A DNA stretch of 64,000 bases from Candidatus Saccharimonadota bacterium (GCA_017460065.1 JAFUBT010000002.1:124001-188000), one strand, 5' to 3'; positions 35,563 through 44,437 are shown, numbered from the stretch's first letter. Made by a program: numbers and translations. Notes: a model not told the origin generated them from the sequence alone.

Positions 35563-37489
35563 AATATGCCCTTATTATTGCTTTAATATCATCATCGGTA
35601 TCGTCTATAAAATCGGCATTTTTTGCGAGGAGAGGAATCTCTTCTTTTTCTATAAGGTCCAGCATTTTACTTTCTTTTTGTAGCACTCTAGAGAATATCG
35701 TTTCGTCGACAGTGCCATTTGATTGGATGTAATAGTAATTTGTTGCTGTTCCTTCCGGGAGACCTACGCGATGAATTCTATCTTTTGACTGCATATATGA
35801 TCCGGCGTTAAAGCCTTGTTCTAGATAGATGGCATTATGACATCCTTTATGGAGAGAAATAGATTCGCCAACGGCATGTGGGTTCGCAATTACAACAGAA
35901 AAATCTCGATTATTTGGATTTGCGAATTTTATAATAGTGTCTTCTCTTTCTTCTTGAGGTGTTGCGCCGTATAGAATTCTATGAGGAATGTTAGATTTGC
36001 TAAGATATCCACCAAAATCGTTACATGTTCCGACAAATTCAGCCCACACTATAACTTTGCCATTGTTCGTAAGTATTTTTTCAATAACGTCTTTAGCAAC
36101 AATAAATTTGTTTGGTATTTCAAGTTGTTTGTATTGTCTAACTAGGTCCAGTGTTTCATTTGATAAATCGACGGTATTATCGAGCTTAACTTTCTTAAAG
36201 AAGTCGCCTTCTAAGCTCTCGAAATAGTCATCAAGTGGTTTAACTAATAGAGAAGGGTTTGTTGCGGCTTGACGCATGCGGATAGCTGCGGATCTTGCAA
36301 AGATTTTACCTAACTCTCCTCGTTCGATTTTACGGATTGAATTATATGCTAACTCTTCGTATATCTTTGCTTGTATTGGAGACATTTGAATATTGATTGG
36401 TGGGTTAAAGATTGGTTCAGGTAACCCTAAGTCGCTTTTCTTTACGCGTATAAAGAAAGGCGCAATCCTTCTTGTCAAATCATCGACTCTGTCGTCCGGA
36501 TTCCGGCTCATATTTCCTAATTGGGAAATAGAATAGCCAATTATATTTTTTGATGGCCAAATGAACTTATAGAGGTTAACTAAATCAATATAACTATTGG
36601 CCGCAGGTGTACCTGTTAGAATTACTCTAGCTTTTGCGTACTTTGATAGTTTTAGGGCAGCGAAACTTTGTATGCCATCCTCTGTATTTTTTATCCTATG
36701 CGCTTCGTCAAGAACTACCATTGCTCGGTTATATTTCAAGAATTCTTGCAAAATATCTATTTTTGACGGAACGCTGCCGTAGCTCACTATTACTAGGTCG
36801 TAATCGACATAATCCTTTAACAGTGCATTTTCTACGGCATTATTATTGATTCCGCCGCGAATTTCTAGGACTTTCGGCTTATATCCAAAGCACTGTTCAT
36901 ACTCGCTTTTCCAGGCGACGAAAGCAGCTAGTGGCCCGACGACAAGGAGTTTATCGACATGCTTTGTTTCGTCTGGCGTTTTATTTAAATAATGAAATGC
37001 GGATAATACTGTTGTGGTTTTTCCGGATCCAGGAACGGAAAAATTACAAGCATTTTGAGAAAACGCGAGATGATATGAAGAAAGTAATTGATATGGCATC
37101 AGCGTGCGTTTAAAAACGTTGTCGGATAACTTTTGGACAAAATCATCTAATTCTTCATTACTAATAGCGTTATTGCGTATAGCGTATGCATGATTCGAAA
37201 AAATCGAGAATTTTCTTTCCTCGTTTTCTGCTTCTAATAGCACACCTTTTGAGTTGTCGTCTAGCACGATTTTACACCCTAAGCGTTTCTCCAGAATATC
37301 CGTTATCTTGGAATAAATATTAGTAGCATCAGATTCGTTAATCGGAATATGTGCTTTATTATCGTCCAGCCACGATCCGCTAAAATTACGTAAGTATATT
37401 TTTAATTTTGGTACGGAATTAATATCAAAATCAAGGGGCTCAATAATAAAAGCTTTGCTTGATTCGTTTGTCTTAATTCTCGCCTGCAC
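35546..37489 (-). CDS. SNF2-family DNA translocase/helicase
   Basis: A 647-residue superfamily 2 ATPase. It has Walker A VPGSGKTTTVLSAFHYL, DEAH box VVLDEAHRIKN, motif III LTGTPAAN, and C-terminal helicase motifs IVWAEFVG, HAVGESISLHKGC and QSKDRIHRVG. The N-terminal 140 residues are a separate domain. The start is GTG, two bases after the ParB-like stop, without its own ribosome site, so it depends on coupled translation. SNF2 ATPases in restriction loci (for example the NgoAVII/CglI type) move along DNA to activate a partner nuclease. Confidence 0.9.
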   Translation of the reverse strand: MQARIKTNESSKAFIIEPLDFDINSVPKLKIYLRNFSGSWLDDNKAHIPINESDATNIYSKITDILEKRLGCKIVLDDNSKGVLLEAENEERKFSIFSNHAYAIRNNAISNEELDDFVQKLSDNVFKRTLMPYQLLSSYHLAFSQNACNFSVPGSGKTTTVLSAFHYLNKTPDETKHVDKLLVVGPLAAFVAWKSEYEQCFGYKPKVLEIRGGINNNAVENALLKDYVDYDLVIVSYGSVPSKIDILQEFLKYNRAMVVLDEAHRIKNTEDGIQSFAALKLSKYAKARVILTGTPAANSYIDLVNLYKFIWPSKNIIGYSISQLGNMSRNPDDRVDDLTRRIAPFFIRVKKSDLGLPEPIFNPPINIQMSPIQAKIYEELAYNSIRKIERGELGKIFARSAAIRMRQAATNPSLLVKPLDDYFESLEGDFFKKVKLDNTVDLSNETLDLVRQYKQLEIPNKFIVAKDVIEKILTNNGKVIVWAEFVGTCNDFGGYLSKSNIPHRILYGATPQEEREDTIIKFANPNNRDFSVVIANPHAVGESISLHKGCHNAIYLEQGFNAGSYMQSKDRIHRVGLPEGTATNYYYIQSNGTVDETIFSRVLQKESKMLDLIEKEEIPLLAKNADFIDDTDDDIKAIIRAYYESRK

Positions 37490-37491
37490 TA

Positions 37492-38787
37492 TTAATCAAT
37501 CCTTTGTTTTATTCGCCCTATTTCTTGTTGAATCTGTCTTACGTTGTCAACCAACTCTTCTGGATATTCCTCGTGATGTTCAAGTTCGTCACTAAGTTTT
37601 TTGACTTTTTGAAGAATTTGATTGGAAATGTTTAGTGGCGTCTCTTGTAATTCCTGGTTAACGTATTTTGCGTTAAGTGCTCCATAAATATCGTTGAGAA
37701 CTGCAGCATTCTTGTCTTTATAGTCTCTATTGCGACGTTTCGATAATTCACTTTCGGTTAAATCTTCAAAATCGTCCCTATAGTCTTGGAACGAATCAAC
37801 GCTCTCGAGCTGTTGTTCGACGCTATTATTAAAGCTATGCCAGTCTTTTTCGTCTCTAAATGCTTTTTTGAAAATACGGAAATCATGTGTAGGCTGATCT
37901 TTGCGAATATAGTCGAAGAACCTACATTTCAAATCCGCCAAATCGTTTTCGTCATACGCCCATGTTGCTGCGCTACTGCCGCGGCCATTTTTAAGACTGT
38001 TATAGTCTAGCCTAAGCCTCAGAAATGCCTCTTCTTTGCCTTCAAGGGCCGTAAAGATGCCTTCCTCACCTACATAATCGAGGTACTCTTCCATTAATCC
38101 ATAAACTTCGAGCCATTTTTCAACTTCTTTTGGGTTTCCACCAGTTAGATTGCTGAAATTATCTGCTATCTCTTTAGTAGTAAAGCCTAGCTTTTTCTGG
38201 GTGTCCGCTGCTATATATTTCTGGATAGGATCGTAATCCGCTTTATCTTCTGCGCCATATTGATAGAAAGACTCATAGCGTATAATTCCTTTTTGGTCTA
38301 GCTCCTCGTCGAGGATTGCGGCTTCAAAGTAATCAAGCCCATCTAGATTAGTACGATTTGATTCGTATTTGGATTTATTTCTTGAAATCTCGTTTAGAAG
38401 CCTAAAGCGTCTGTTGCCAGACAGAATAACGCCTTCAATCGTGACTACCCCAGGTATTAGCTGGCCTTCTTTAATGAGAGAATCAATAGTGCTATTATTC
38501 TTGGCTTCTTTTTCTTCCCAGATAAATTCTTCAATTTTTTTTACGTCTTCAGGGTCATCATCACGCAGTTGTCTTCCTAACTTTTTTTCAAGTGTTCTGG
38601 CTTGCGCTAGGAAACGCGTATTGTACGGGTTATAAGAGAGATATTGCAGAGGAATCCTGTACACGTTTTGTACGCCTCTTCCAGGGACTTTAACCGTGCT
38701 AATTATTTTTCCGCTGTCTTTAATCTCTTGGAGTTTTGCTCTGCGAGCTTCTCTTGTTTGTGGAAAATCCTTTCCGATTTCAGCCAT
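37492..38787 (-). CDS. ParB/sulfiredoxin-fold protein of the defence operon
   Basis: A 431-residue protein. Residues about 45-150 have a ParB-like layout: YNPYNTRF, SLIKEGQLIPGVVTIEGVILSGN and GNRRFRLLNEI, the last matching the ParB GxRR box that binds nucleotide. The rest is charged and helical, with a coiled C-terminus ending QQEIGRIKQRID. ParB-fold proteins in defence loci may act as nucleotide-driven switches or as nucleases; which applies here is unknown. It has an AAAGGA site and is 14 bases from the methyltransferase stop. Confidence 0.75.
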   Translation of the reverse strand: MAEIGKDFPQTREARRAKLQEIKDSGKIISTVKVPGRGVQNVYRIPLQYLSYNPYNTRFLAQARTLEKKLGRQLRDDDPEDVKKIEEFIWEEKEAKNNSTIDSLIKEGQLIPGVVTIEGVILSGNRRFRLLNEISRNKSKYESNRTNLDGLDYFEAAILDEELDQKGIIRYESFYQYGAEDKADYDPIQKYIAADTQKKLGFTTKEIADNFSNLTGGNPKEVEKWLEVYGLMEEYLDYVGEEGIFTALEGKEEAFLRLRLDYNSLKNGRGSSAATWAYDENDLADLKCRFFDYIRKDQPTHDFRIFKKAFRDEKDWHSFNNSVEQQLESVDSFQDYRDDFEDLTESELSKRRNRDYKDKNAAVLNDIYGALNAKYVNQELQETPLNISNQILQKVKKLSDELEHHEEYPEELVDNVRQIQQEIGRIKQRID

Positions 38788-38801
38788 ATTAAATCCTTTC
38801 T

Positions 38802-40025
38802 TTAATTAGCCTCGTTTTTAATAATTTCGTCTAAATGTTTTCCCATACGTGTAATCATTGGTACGACTAGTGCGTTTCCCATGCAGAAATAACGCATCCT
38901 TTTTGGCATTCCAGTATCCGTCCAATTGTCATCAAACCCTTGAAGACGCTCCGTCTCTTTCGGCGTCAATATTCTTAGTTTTCCGGTTTTAATGTCTTTG
39001 ATGACATGGCTGCTTCTATTTAGGGTCGACTCGCTAGTCAGCATAGTCCTGCTTGGCAAGTCTAATGAGTCGGGGAACGAAATTGCGCCTTCTGAAAAGA
39101 TATATTTAAACCCTGTTTTCGCTGTTCTCTCGATTTTCTTCGCGCCTTTCATATATTTCCACTTTTCCATTTTGTCTTCTGGTATAAAGAACTCGTCAGA
39201 GACTTTTCCTTTTTCGACAATCTTTTTAAGTAAAATAGGTTTTTCCTCAAGCGCTGAAGCTTTAGTAGTAAAAATGCGCCCACTCTTCATTACTCCAGAA
39301 TTTTGAAAGTCGAACTTAAATCTATCGGATACCGAAGTTATTTTCTCGTATAAATCTGCTTGTTTGTCGAGCTCGGTCTTTTCTATAGGAAATACACTGG
39401 CGAAGAACCCATCCTTTTTCACTGTAGATTCTAATTCATCCTTTTTATGATTCTTTGCATATTTAGTATTGTTTTTGTATGCAAATATGAACGTTCTTCT
39501 ACGCCTTTGGGCGGCCCCGTATTGCGCAGCATTCACGACTCTCCATTCGACTGAGTAACCCAATGAATTGAAGCAGGCTAACATAACAGCGAAATCTCGT
39601 CCTCGTTGTTTGGATGGAGATTTCAATAATCGATCTACATTCTCAAAAAGGCAGAAAGGGGGCTTTTTAATCTTTAAAATTTCATATATTTGCCACCACA
39701 AGACGCCTTTTTTACCGCGAATTCCTTTTTCCGATGAAAGACCATGGGCAACGGAATAGTCTTGGCATGGGAAACCGCCGACTAGTAATGTGTGGTCGGG
39801 GATGTTTTTCTTTTTTACCTCGGCTATATCAATACCAGTTGTGTATTTACCAGCTAAATCTTTTATATCGCCGAAATGCGAAACATAGCAATCGTGAGCC
39901 CACTGTTTGCTTGCTCCAGGCTCCCATTGGCTAAACCATGTCGTCTTCCAGCCGCTGTTTAAGCGTTCCAGGCCCACTCTAAAACCGCCAACTCCAGCAA
40001 ATAATTCACAAACTGTCTTTTTCAT
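38802..40025 (-). CDS. DNA (cytosine-5) methyltransferase
   Basis: A 407-residue C5-methylase with motif I CELFAGVGGFRVG, motif IV VGGFPCQDYSVAHG (catalytic Cys), motif VI FENVDRLL, motif VIII QRRRRTFIFAY and motifs IX-X LTPKETERLQGF with GNALVVPM. It would methylate a specific DNA target and protect the host from the paired nuclease. The target sequence cannot be read from the protein. Its ATG overlaps the stop of the upstream putative restriction gene (ATGA), so nuclease and methylase are made together. Confidence 0.95.
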   Translation of the reverse strand: MKKTVCELFAGVGGFRVGLERLNSGWKTTWFSQWEPGASKQWAHDCYVSHFGDIKDLAGKYTTGIDIAEVKKKNIPDHTLLVGGFPCQDYSVAHGLSSEKGIRGKKGVLWWQIYEILKIKKPPFCLFENVDRLLKSPSKQRGRDFAVMLACFNSLGYSVEWRVVNAAQYGAAQRRRRTFIFAYKNNTKYAKNHKKDELESTVKKDGFFASVFPIEKTELDKQADLYEKITSVSDRFKFDFQNSGVMKSGRIFTTKASALEEKPILLKKIVEKGKVSDEFFIPEDKMEKWKYMKGAKKIERTAKTGFKYIFSEGAISFPDSLDLPSRTMLTSESTLNRSSHVIKDIKTGKLRILTPKETERLQGFDDNWTDTGMPKRMRYFCMGNALVVPMITRMGKHLDEIIKNEAN

Positions 40026-40750
40026 AGGAATGCCTCGCTTAGCAATCTTCTTAAAACATAGTCTCCTCGTAACCAGACAAATTGTTGGTACATATTAATT
40101 CCGGAGATACAGATTGGTTTTACGCTTGAATCGACTCCGCCGCCTCTAATGAATACGATTCCATCAGATGACTTAGGGAAGTTTGGTGCACTCCGTATAG
40201 TACCGGATGGATTAATGACAGGGTCGACATATTTATCTAGTGCCGGGACGTCTTTTAGGTGCCCGCTAAATATAGTGTTACGCATGGCGCTCCAGACTTT
40301 TTCGACCTGAGTCATAATAAATAAATCGTCAAATTCTAGTACTTTAAAACCAAGGAATATACAATCGCCGTTGTTGTAGTTTTTCTTATCTGGAAATTCG
40401 TACATAGCATACACGAACACGTTATATTTAAAGTACTTATAAAATTGTGATTGCCTGAAAGATACTTCTTTATCTAATAGATTGTCGAAATCCACCATAA
40501 AGAGTTTATTGTCGAATTTTTTATTTCCTTCTTTGGTAGAGCCTATCGTCTTTAAAGTGATGCTTTTCCGAGTTTCTTTTTCTGCTATTATGATTGAATT
40601 GCCTATCATCTTTTCTACAACTTTCCGAATGGATGATTTCGAAAACAAAAATAGCTCATCCTCAAATCCAAAAAAATGAGCCAACTCTCCGATGGTTTTC
40701 ATGGAGTATTTGTTAGATAGGGAGCGACATGTTTCGTTTAGGCTTTCCAT
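40022..40750 (-). CDS. Putative type II restriction endonuclease (MutH/Sau3AI-like, tentative)
   Basis: A 242-residue protein, the first gene of the operon. The region KSITLKTIGSTK, then SQFYKYFKYNVFVYAMYE, is laid out like the MutH/Sau3AI family, where an E-x-K motif in ELKTI is followed by the substrate-binding region and a large-scale Tyr/Phe block. Here the motif reads T-L-K, so one catalytic acidic residue is missing or displaced. The call rests on this resemblance and on overlap with the methylase gene. It could instead be an accessory DNA-binding protein. Confidence 0.5.
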   Translation of the reverse strand: MESLNETCRSLSNKYSMKTIGELAHFFGFEDELFLFSKSSIRKVVEKMIGNSIIIAEKETRKSITLKTIGSTKEGNKKFDNKLFMVDFDNLLDKEVSFRQSQFYKYFKYNVFVYAMYEFPDKKNYNNGDCIFLGFKVLEFDDLFIMTQVEKVWSAMRNTIFSGHLKDVPALDKYVDPVINPSGTIRSAPNFPKSSDGIVFIRGGGVDSSVKPICISGINMYQQFVWLRGDYVLRRLLSEAFL

Positions 40751-40844
40751 TGCTATTGTCCTAGTTGCTGCGGTTAAAACGCTCGTAACTTTTTCACAAC
40801 TACTTTCTGGTTCAGACGATTCCTACATGGCAATCCAACAAAAT

Positions 40845-40985
40845 TGGACGCTGTAGCAAGCGTCCAAACTTTTTAACAACAGAGCGATAGCGCCCTATTG
40901 TCCACAGCATCCAACTCTAGACGCTATCAAGACAACAGAGCCTATTCTCTGTGTTATCGTTGTTGTTAAAATAATAAAGTTTGGA
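40845..40985 (-). ncRNA. Structured leader RNA of the restriction-like operon
   Basis: Reading the minus strand: P1 pairs GTCCAAACTT...TTTAACAACA (40985-40960) with TGTTGTTAAAAAGTTTGGAC (40880-40861); inside it are hairpins ACAGAG/CTCTGT (40951-40934) and GATAGCG/CGCTATC (40927-40885), a three-way junction. A following hairpin GGACGC/GCGTCC (40864-40845) shares the bases GGAC with P1, so the two are mutually exclusive. A TATAAT (40992-40997) places the start of transcription at about the first base of P1. The operon ATG is at 40750. Confidence 0.65.
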
Positions 40986-40991
40986 CACCTT

Positions 40992-40997
40992 TATTAT
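40992..40997 (-). promoter_or_regulatory. -10 box of the restriction-like operon
   Basis: Minus-strand TATAAT within an AT-rich tract, seven bases before P1 of the leader RNA. No good -35 is visible, so control by an activator is possible. Confidence 0.5.
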
Positions 40998-41061
40998 AAT
41001 ATAAAAACACCTTAAACGCGATCCGCTAGATGCATAATCTTTTCTATAATCTGGCGAAGTA

Positions 41062-41259
41062 CTATAGCTCTCGCCACTCTGTTGCTTTATTGCTCGGTTT
41101 CGTAATGGCGATTTGTCTGAATTGACATTCGCCGGGATCTAGGACGAATTCGCCTAACTTGTATTTTTGCTCGGCTATTTCATAGGCCTCTTCGGCACTG
41201 TCGGCTTCGATTTCGAAGTATTTAGCGACGGTTTCTTCTATTGTGATCGTATATTTCAT
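41062..41259 (-). CDS. DpnD/PcfM-like small protein
   Basis: A 65-residue protein of the DpnD/PcfM type: MKYTITIEETVAKYFEIEAD, then the SAEEAYEIAEQKYKLGEFVL helix-strand block. The family is named for a gene of the DpnII restriction locus and for PcfM of a conjugative plasmid; its function is unknown. It lies upstream of, and apart from, the restriction-like operon promoter. No ribosome site is seen; an inverted repeat TGATC/GATCA lies just before the start. Confidence 0.72.
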   Translation of the reverse strand: MKYTITIEETVAKYFEIEADSAEEAYEIAEQKYKLGEFVLDPGECQFRQIAITKPSNKATEWREL

Positions 41260-41382
41260 GATCGGAGCTTATGATCATTTTCGGCAAAAGTCCACAATAT
41301 TTCACCGCTCCGTGTCAAGAAAAAATCCCACCCCTATTTTCTGCACAATAACTTTCAAAACCCGATTGTGTCCAAGTGGATG

Positions 41383-41847
41383 CTATCTATTGACTAAATG
41401 GCAGAATGTTTTGTTAGAATCGTTGCCGTAATGGTTGATATCTTCCGGCTCAGCCCAAAGCGAAAGCTTGTGGACGCGCCACTTGCCAATGAAGAACATT
41501 TGAACTATCGCGTCATTCACGTCGCGGTTATTTAGCGCGCGTGGAATGTATGCGAGGGAAAAGTAGTACCATTTGTCGTCTTCGGCGTCCAACCTCGCAA
41601 AAACGCGCTTACCGCGCCCAAAAAGGCGCACATCAAAGCGCTGTGCTAGTGTTTCTAGGGAATAAGTCTTTAATTCATGGATCGCGTCGCGAATAGACGA
41701 TTCCACTAGTTCCATACGTTCAAACTTGTCGTAATCGCGTGAATTAAACCTGCCATTATGTTCGAGCATAAAGCTTTCAAGTCGCCGAGCGGTAACCGGT
41801 ATTGGCTCGCCGGGTTTAGTTTTCTTGAATGGGTGGCGTTTTGCCAT
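41383..41847 (-). CDS. Hypothetical basic protein
   Basis: A 154-residue soluble protein rich in Arg/Lys and aromatic residues. I recognise no family. The start at 41847 (MAKRHPFKKTKPGEP) is chosen over an upstream one at 41919 because GAGG lies five bases before it. It shows a helical N-terminus and a Trp/Tyr-rich C-terminal half (DKWYYFSLAYIPRAL). It is on the same strand as the DpnD-like gene. Confidence 0.6.
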   Translation of the reverse strand: MAKRHPFKKTKPGEPIPVTARRLESFMLEHNGRFNSRDYDKFERMELVESSIRDAIHELKTYSLETLAQRFDVRLFGRGKRVFARLDAEDDKWYYFSLAYIPRALNNRDVNDAIVQMFFIGKWRVHKLSLWAEPEDINHYGNDSNKTFCHLVNR

Positions 41848-41948
41848 AATAGCCTCGTTTCTTTGAGGTTGCGCCTTGTGTCGGCGGTAATGTATAGTTT
41901 CCAAATCTATACTTACCAAAATATTTTTGCGTTCTTACATTATTTTTA

Positions 41949-41963
41949 GTATGTATATACAAT
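41949..41963 (+). promoter_or_regulatory. Probable HxlR operator upstream of the 41993 gene
   Basis: The palindromic GTATGTATATACAAT shares TATGTATATA with a site upstream of the hxlR-like gene (44122-44133). It lies just upstream of a TATTAT -10 region. Confidence 0.5.
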
Positions 41964-41992
41964 TATTATAGCAATTAAACAAAGGAAGAATT

Positions 41993-42775
41993 ATGGAATA
42001 TAAAGAAACTACTCTTGCAACCGGAAAGGTGCGAGTTTATACTTTTGGCGAGTTAAAGCTACATGCTTATGAAACGAGTGATGGCCTTGCTGACGAATGC
42101 TACATTGTCGAGTCAAAGAACGAACTTGTCGGCATTGAGATTCCTACTTTCGAGGCGAACATTAAAGAATATAAGGATTACGCAGAATCTCTCGGTAAGC
42201 CTCTAAATAATATTTTTGTCGATCTTCATCCAGTCGGCGCAAGCTTCTTCGAGGGCGTGAAATTTATCGGCACAAAAGGCGCTAAAGAAGCAATCGCAAG
42301 CGGTTCTACTCGCGGCACCATTAACTTCCTTTCTGGTATGCCAGGCTTTAATGCAGAAGATATTGCTGACATCTCAGAATTCGTTGATGGCAAAACTGTA
42401 ATTGACGGCGTCGAATACGAAATCAAAGATTACGGTGACGAATACGACATCATCATTCCTGCTATGAATGTTGTCTATACTCACATGCTCGGCTCTACCG
42501 TCCATTCTATTGTGGCGGGCGTGGCTGGTGCTGACGCTATGCTTGAAAAACTAAATGGCTATAAGAAAGTCGGCTACGACCTAATTCTTACTTCTCACTT
42601 CGTACCGGAAGGCCAAGAGGCGGTCGACGTAAAAATTGCGTATGTTGAGAACGAAAAGAAAATCGCTAGCGAATCCAATGATGCTGAGGAATTTAAGGCC
42701 AAGATGAAAGAAGCTTACCCAGATTACCTTGGTGAAAACTACTTGGATATGTCTGCAGGCTTCTTCTTCGCCTAG
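41993..42775 (+). CDS. Degenerate metallo-beta-lactamase-fold protein
   Basis: A 260-residue protein that reads like an MBL-fold hydrolase (ECYIVESKNELVGIEIPTFE, HPVGASFFEG, TSHFVPEG) but lacks the HxHxDH zinc motif: the loop is FVDLHPVGAS. It is therefore likely non-hydrolytic, binding a small ligand or acting through another residue. AAAGGAAG precedes the ATG. It is divergently placed from the HxlR regulator's cluster and carries a matching operator, so regulation by that HxlR protein is likely. Confidence 0.65.
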   Translation: MEYKETTLATGKVRVYTFGELKLHAYETSDGLADECYIVESKNELVGIEIPTFEANIKEYKDYAESLGKPLNNIFVDLHPVGASFFEGVKFIGTKGAKEAIASGSTRGTINFLSGMPGFNAEDIADISEFVDGKTVIDGVEYEIKDYGDEYDIIIPAMNVVYTHMLGSTVHSIVAGVAGADAMLEKLNGYKKVGYDLILTSHFVPEGQEAVDVKIAYVENEKKIASESNDAEEFKAKMKEAYPDYLGENYLDMSAGFFFA

Positions 42776-42818
42776 AATAGTTAAACCAAAATACCGAGCT
42801 TTTCTTGCTCGGTATTTT

Positions 42819-43784
42819 TTATGAGTGACGCTCATTATTTAGAAGTGTTTCGAGTGGAGTCTCTTTAGGTGTCTGCTTCTTTTTGCTCCTTAAAGCATTG
42901 TCTTTTCGGACCGTGATAATATCATGTGGAGATAGTTCGCCAATTAGTAGACTTGATTTTGGATTATGGCGATGCATCTGTTCGTTTATCAAATCCTCGT
43001 TGAAATTTGCGTAGCAATATTTGCAGCGATGCCCACAAGTATTATATGCGCCAATATCTATCATTTGTACGCAGTGGCATTTACACTCTTTTCTGGCGGT
43101 CCATTCTGGAAAATCTTTTCCCGTTAGCTCTACGGCCTTAGCGTGAGATATGCATTCTTCGCCACAGAATCCATATTCGACTAAATTTCTGTCCTCGAAA
43201 CAAGTTTGTACGGTCTGACAGTGCTTCTTGGCTGACTTGGAAAAGCCTTTACCGATTGCTTCGTAATCTTCTTCGGTAAATTCACGGAAGCCTAGAGTCG
43301 CTTCATTCTTGCGCACGTTCGCGTATAAGTCGATAAACGAAACGATAAAATGATTAGAAACGCCCTCGAGCTCGGCAGAAAGCTTATCGAAGGCTTTTAG
43401 GTGATAGCCTAACGTATATTTATTGCTTAAGAAAATTGGATCGTAACGGATATAGAGCCTGTCTGGTCCGATTAGCCCAGAAATCTTCTTTAGATTCTCA
43501 ATAGTACGCTTTTTGTCTGGTACGTATGGCTCGATGTCGCTTAGATAACTAGTTAGCGTTACATGAAACAAAAACGGCTGTTTTATTTGTGGCAAAAAAT
43601 CAATAATTGGCTCTGGATTTTTCGTACAAAAAACGAAAGCGTCCACATCTTTAAACATAATGCGGGAAACTTGGTTGAAACTAAAAGGGTTTCTGACGTC
43701 CACGAAACCTTCTTTGTAACGGTTCTCAAACCACTTTTCATAGAAAGCAATAACATCTGTGCGGCCAGAAACGTTTAGAATCAT
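42819..43784 (-). CDS. DUF1848 protein (radical-SAM-like)
   Basis: A 321-residue protein with the DUF1848 pattern: starts MILNVSGRTDVIAFYEKWF, has VRNPFSFNQVSRI, VFCTKNPEPII, RYDPIF and a late Cys cluster (CKCHCVQMIDIGAYNTCGH, then CKYCYAN). The Cys motif is C-terminal, unlike standard radical SAM enzymes; the family's reaction is unknown. Its start overlaps the stop of the HxlR regulator by four bases, so it is in that regulator's operon. Confidence 0.85.
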   Translation of the reverse strand: MILNVSGRTDVIAFYEKWFENRYKEGFVDVRNPFSFNQVSRIMFKDVDAFVFCTKNPEPIIDFLPQIKQPFLFHVTLTSYLSDIEPYVPDKKRTIENLKKISGLIGPDRLYIRYDPIFLSNKYTLGYHLKAFDKLSAELEGVSNHFIVSFIDLYANVRKNEATLGFREFTEEDYEAIGKGFSKSAKKHCQTVQTCFEDRNLVEYGFCGEECISHAKAVELTGKDFPEWTARKECKCHCVQMIDIGAYNTCGHRCKYCYANFNEDLINEQMHRHNPKSSLLIGELSPHDIITVRKDNALRSKKKQTPKETPLETLLNNERHS

Positions 43785-44101
43785 AACTGTTCCTTATAAT
43801 ATTCGCCAAACTTCTGCATTGATTCGATTGTTGGCCAGAGTGATTTTCCGAGCTCAGTCATGCTATATTCTACTTTTGGTGGTATTTCTGGATAAACTTT
43901 GCGAGCTACTAATCTATCGTCTTCTAGCGAACGTAATGCGTCGGTTAGTGATTTCTGTGTAGCACCCAGACTGCGTTGTAGTTCATTAAACCGCCACGGA
44001 CGCGACATAAGATTGCGGATAATTAAAAGCTTCCACTTACTACCAATCAAGCTAACCGTTGTAGCTACTGGACATTCTGGCAAATCCTTGAGTTTCTTCA
44101 T
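43781..44101 (-). CDS. HxlR-family transcriptional regulator
   Basis: A 106-residue winged-helix regulator: CPVATTVSLIGSKWKLLIIRN, FNELQR, GATQKSLTDALRSLE and a beta-wing VEYSMTELG. Cys10 is at the place used for redox sensing by HypR/HxlR members. It is the first gene of an operon with the DUF1848 gene, and a palindrome before it suggests autoregulation. HxlR proteins usually respond to aldehydes, disulfide stress or toxic metabolites. Confidence 0.92.
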   Translation of the reverse strand: MKKLKDLPECPVATTVSLIGSKWKLLIIRNLMSRPWRFNELQRSLGATQKSLTDALRSLEDDRLVARKVYPEIPPKVEYSMTELGKSLWPTIESMQKFGEYYKEQL

Positions 44102-44104
44102 AAT

Positions 44105-44137
44105 ATATACACTTCTTTTGTTATGTATATATTATAT
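44105..44137 (-). promoter_or_regulatory. Operator/promoter region of the hxlR-like gene
   Basis: ATATACAC...GTTATGTATATA forms an imperfect inverted repeat, overlapping the -10 (ATGATATAAT region) of the minus-strand gene. Confidence 0.5.
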
Positions 44138-44291
44138 CATTTTTTCTTAATCTTTAGATTATAATCACTAACCATATCATTGACATTGTATTTCTTTTAT
44201 TTTCTTCATTGTCATTGTTTAAGGCTCCTGTGACTCCAATAAAGCTATATTTTCTTAAAAGTTCGAATCTCTTTGCCTGTATATGTATACC

Positions 44292-44432
44292 TCAGAACTC
44301 GCACGGCATTAGAATAGGGTGATCCTTTTTAGGTATAACCTTGATCTTTGCTGTGTATTCGGGGTGGTCAATACACCAGTCCACAACCATGCAAAGCCGA
44401 GCAACAACGTCTGGTCGCCCCTCACCTTCTAA
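44292..44432 (-). pseudogene. Degenerate copy of a small ORF (copy B)
   Basis: The frame reads EGRPDVVARLCMVVDWCIDH, then PEYTAKIKVIPKKDHPILMP...stop. It aligns with the intact 48-residue ORF at 46278-46424 (PEYNHKTKAIPKKDCPVLVG) but has no start codon at the matching place, only an internal ATG. Similarity also extends past the stop (a TTATTTTCTT-ATTG tract at about 44190). It lies directly after the KAP ATPase stop. Confidence 0.5.
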
Positions 44433-44437
44433 TTAAT

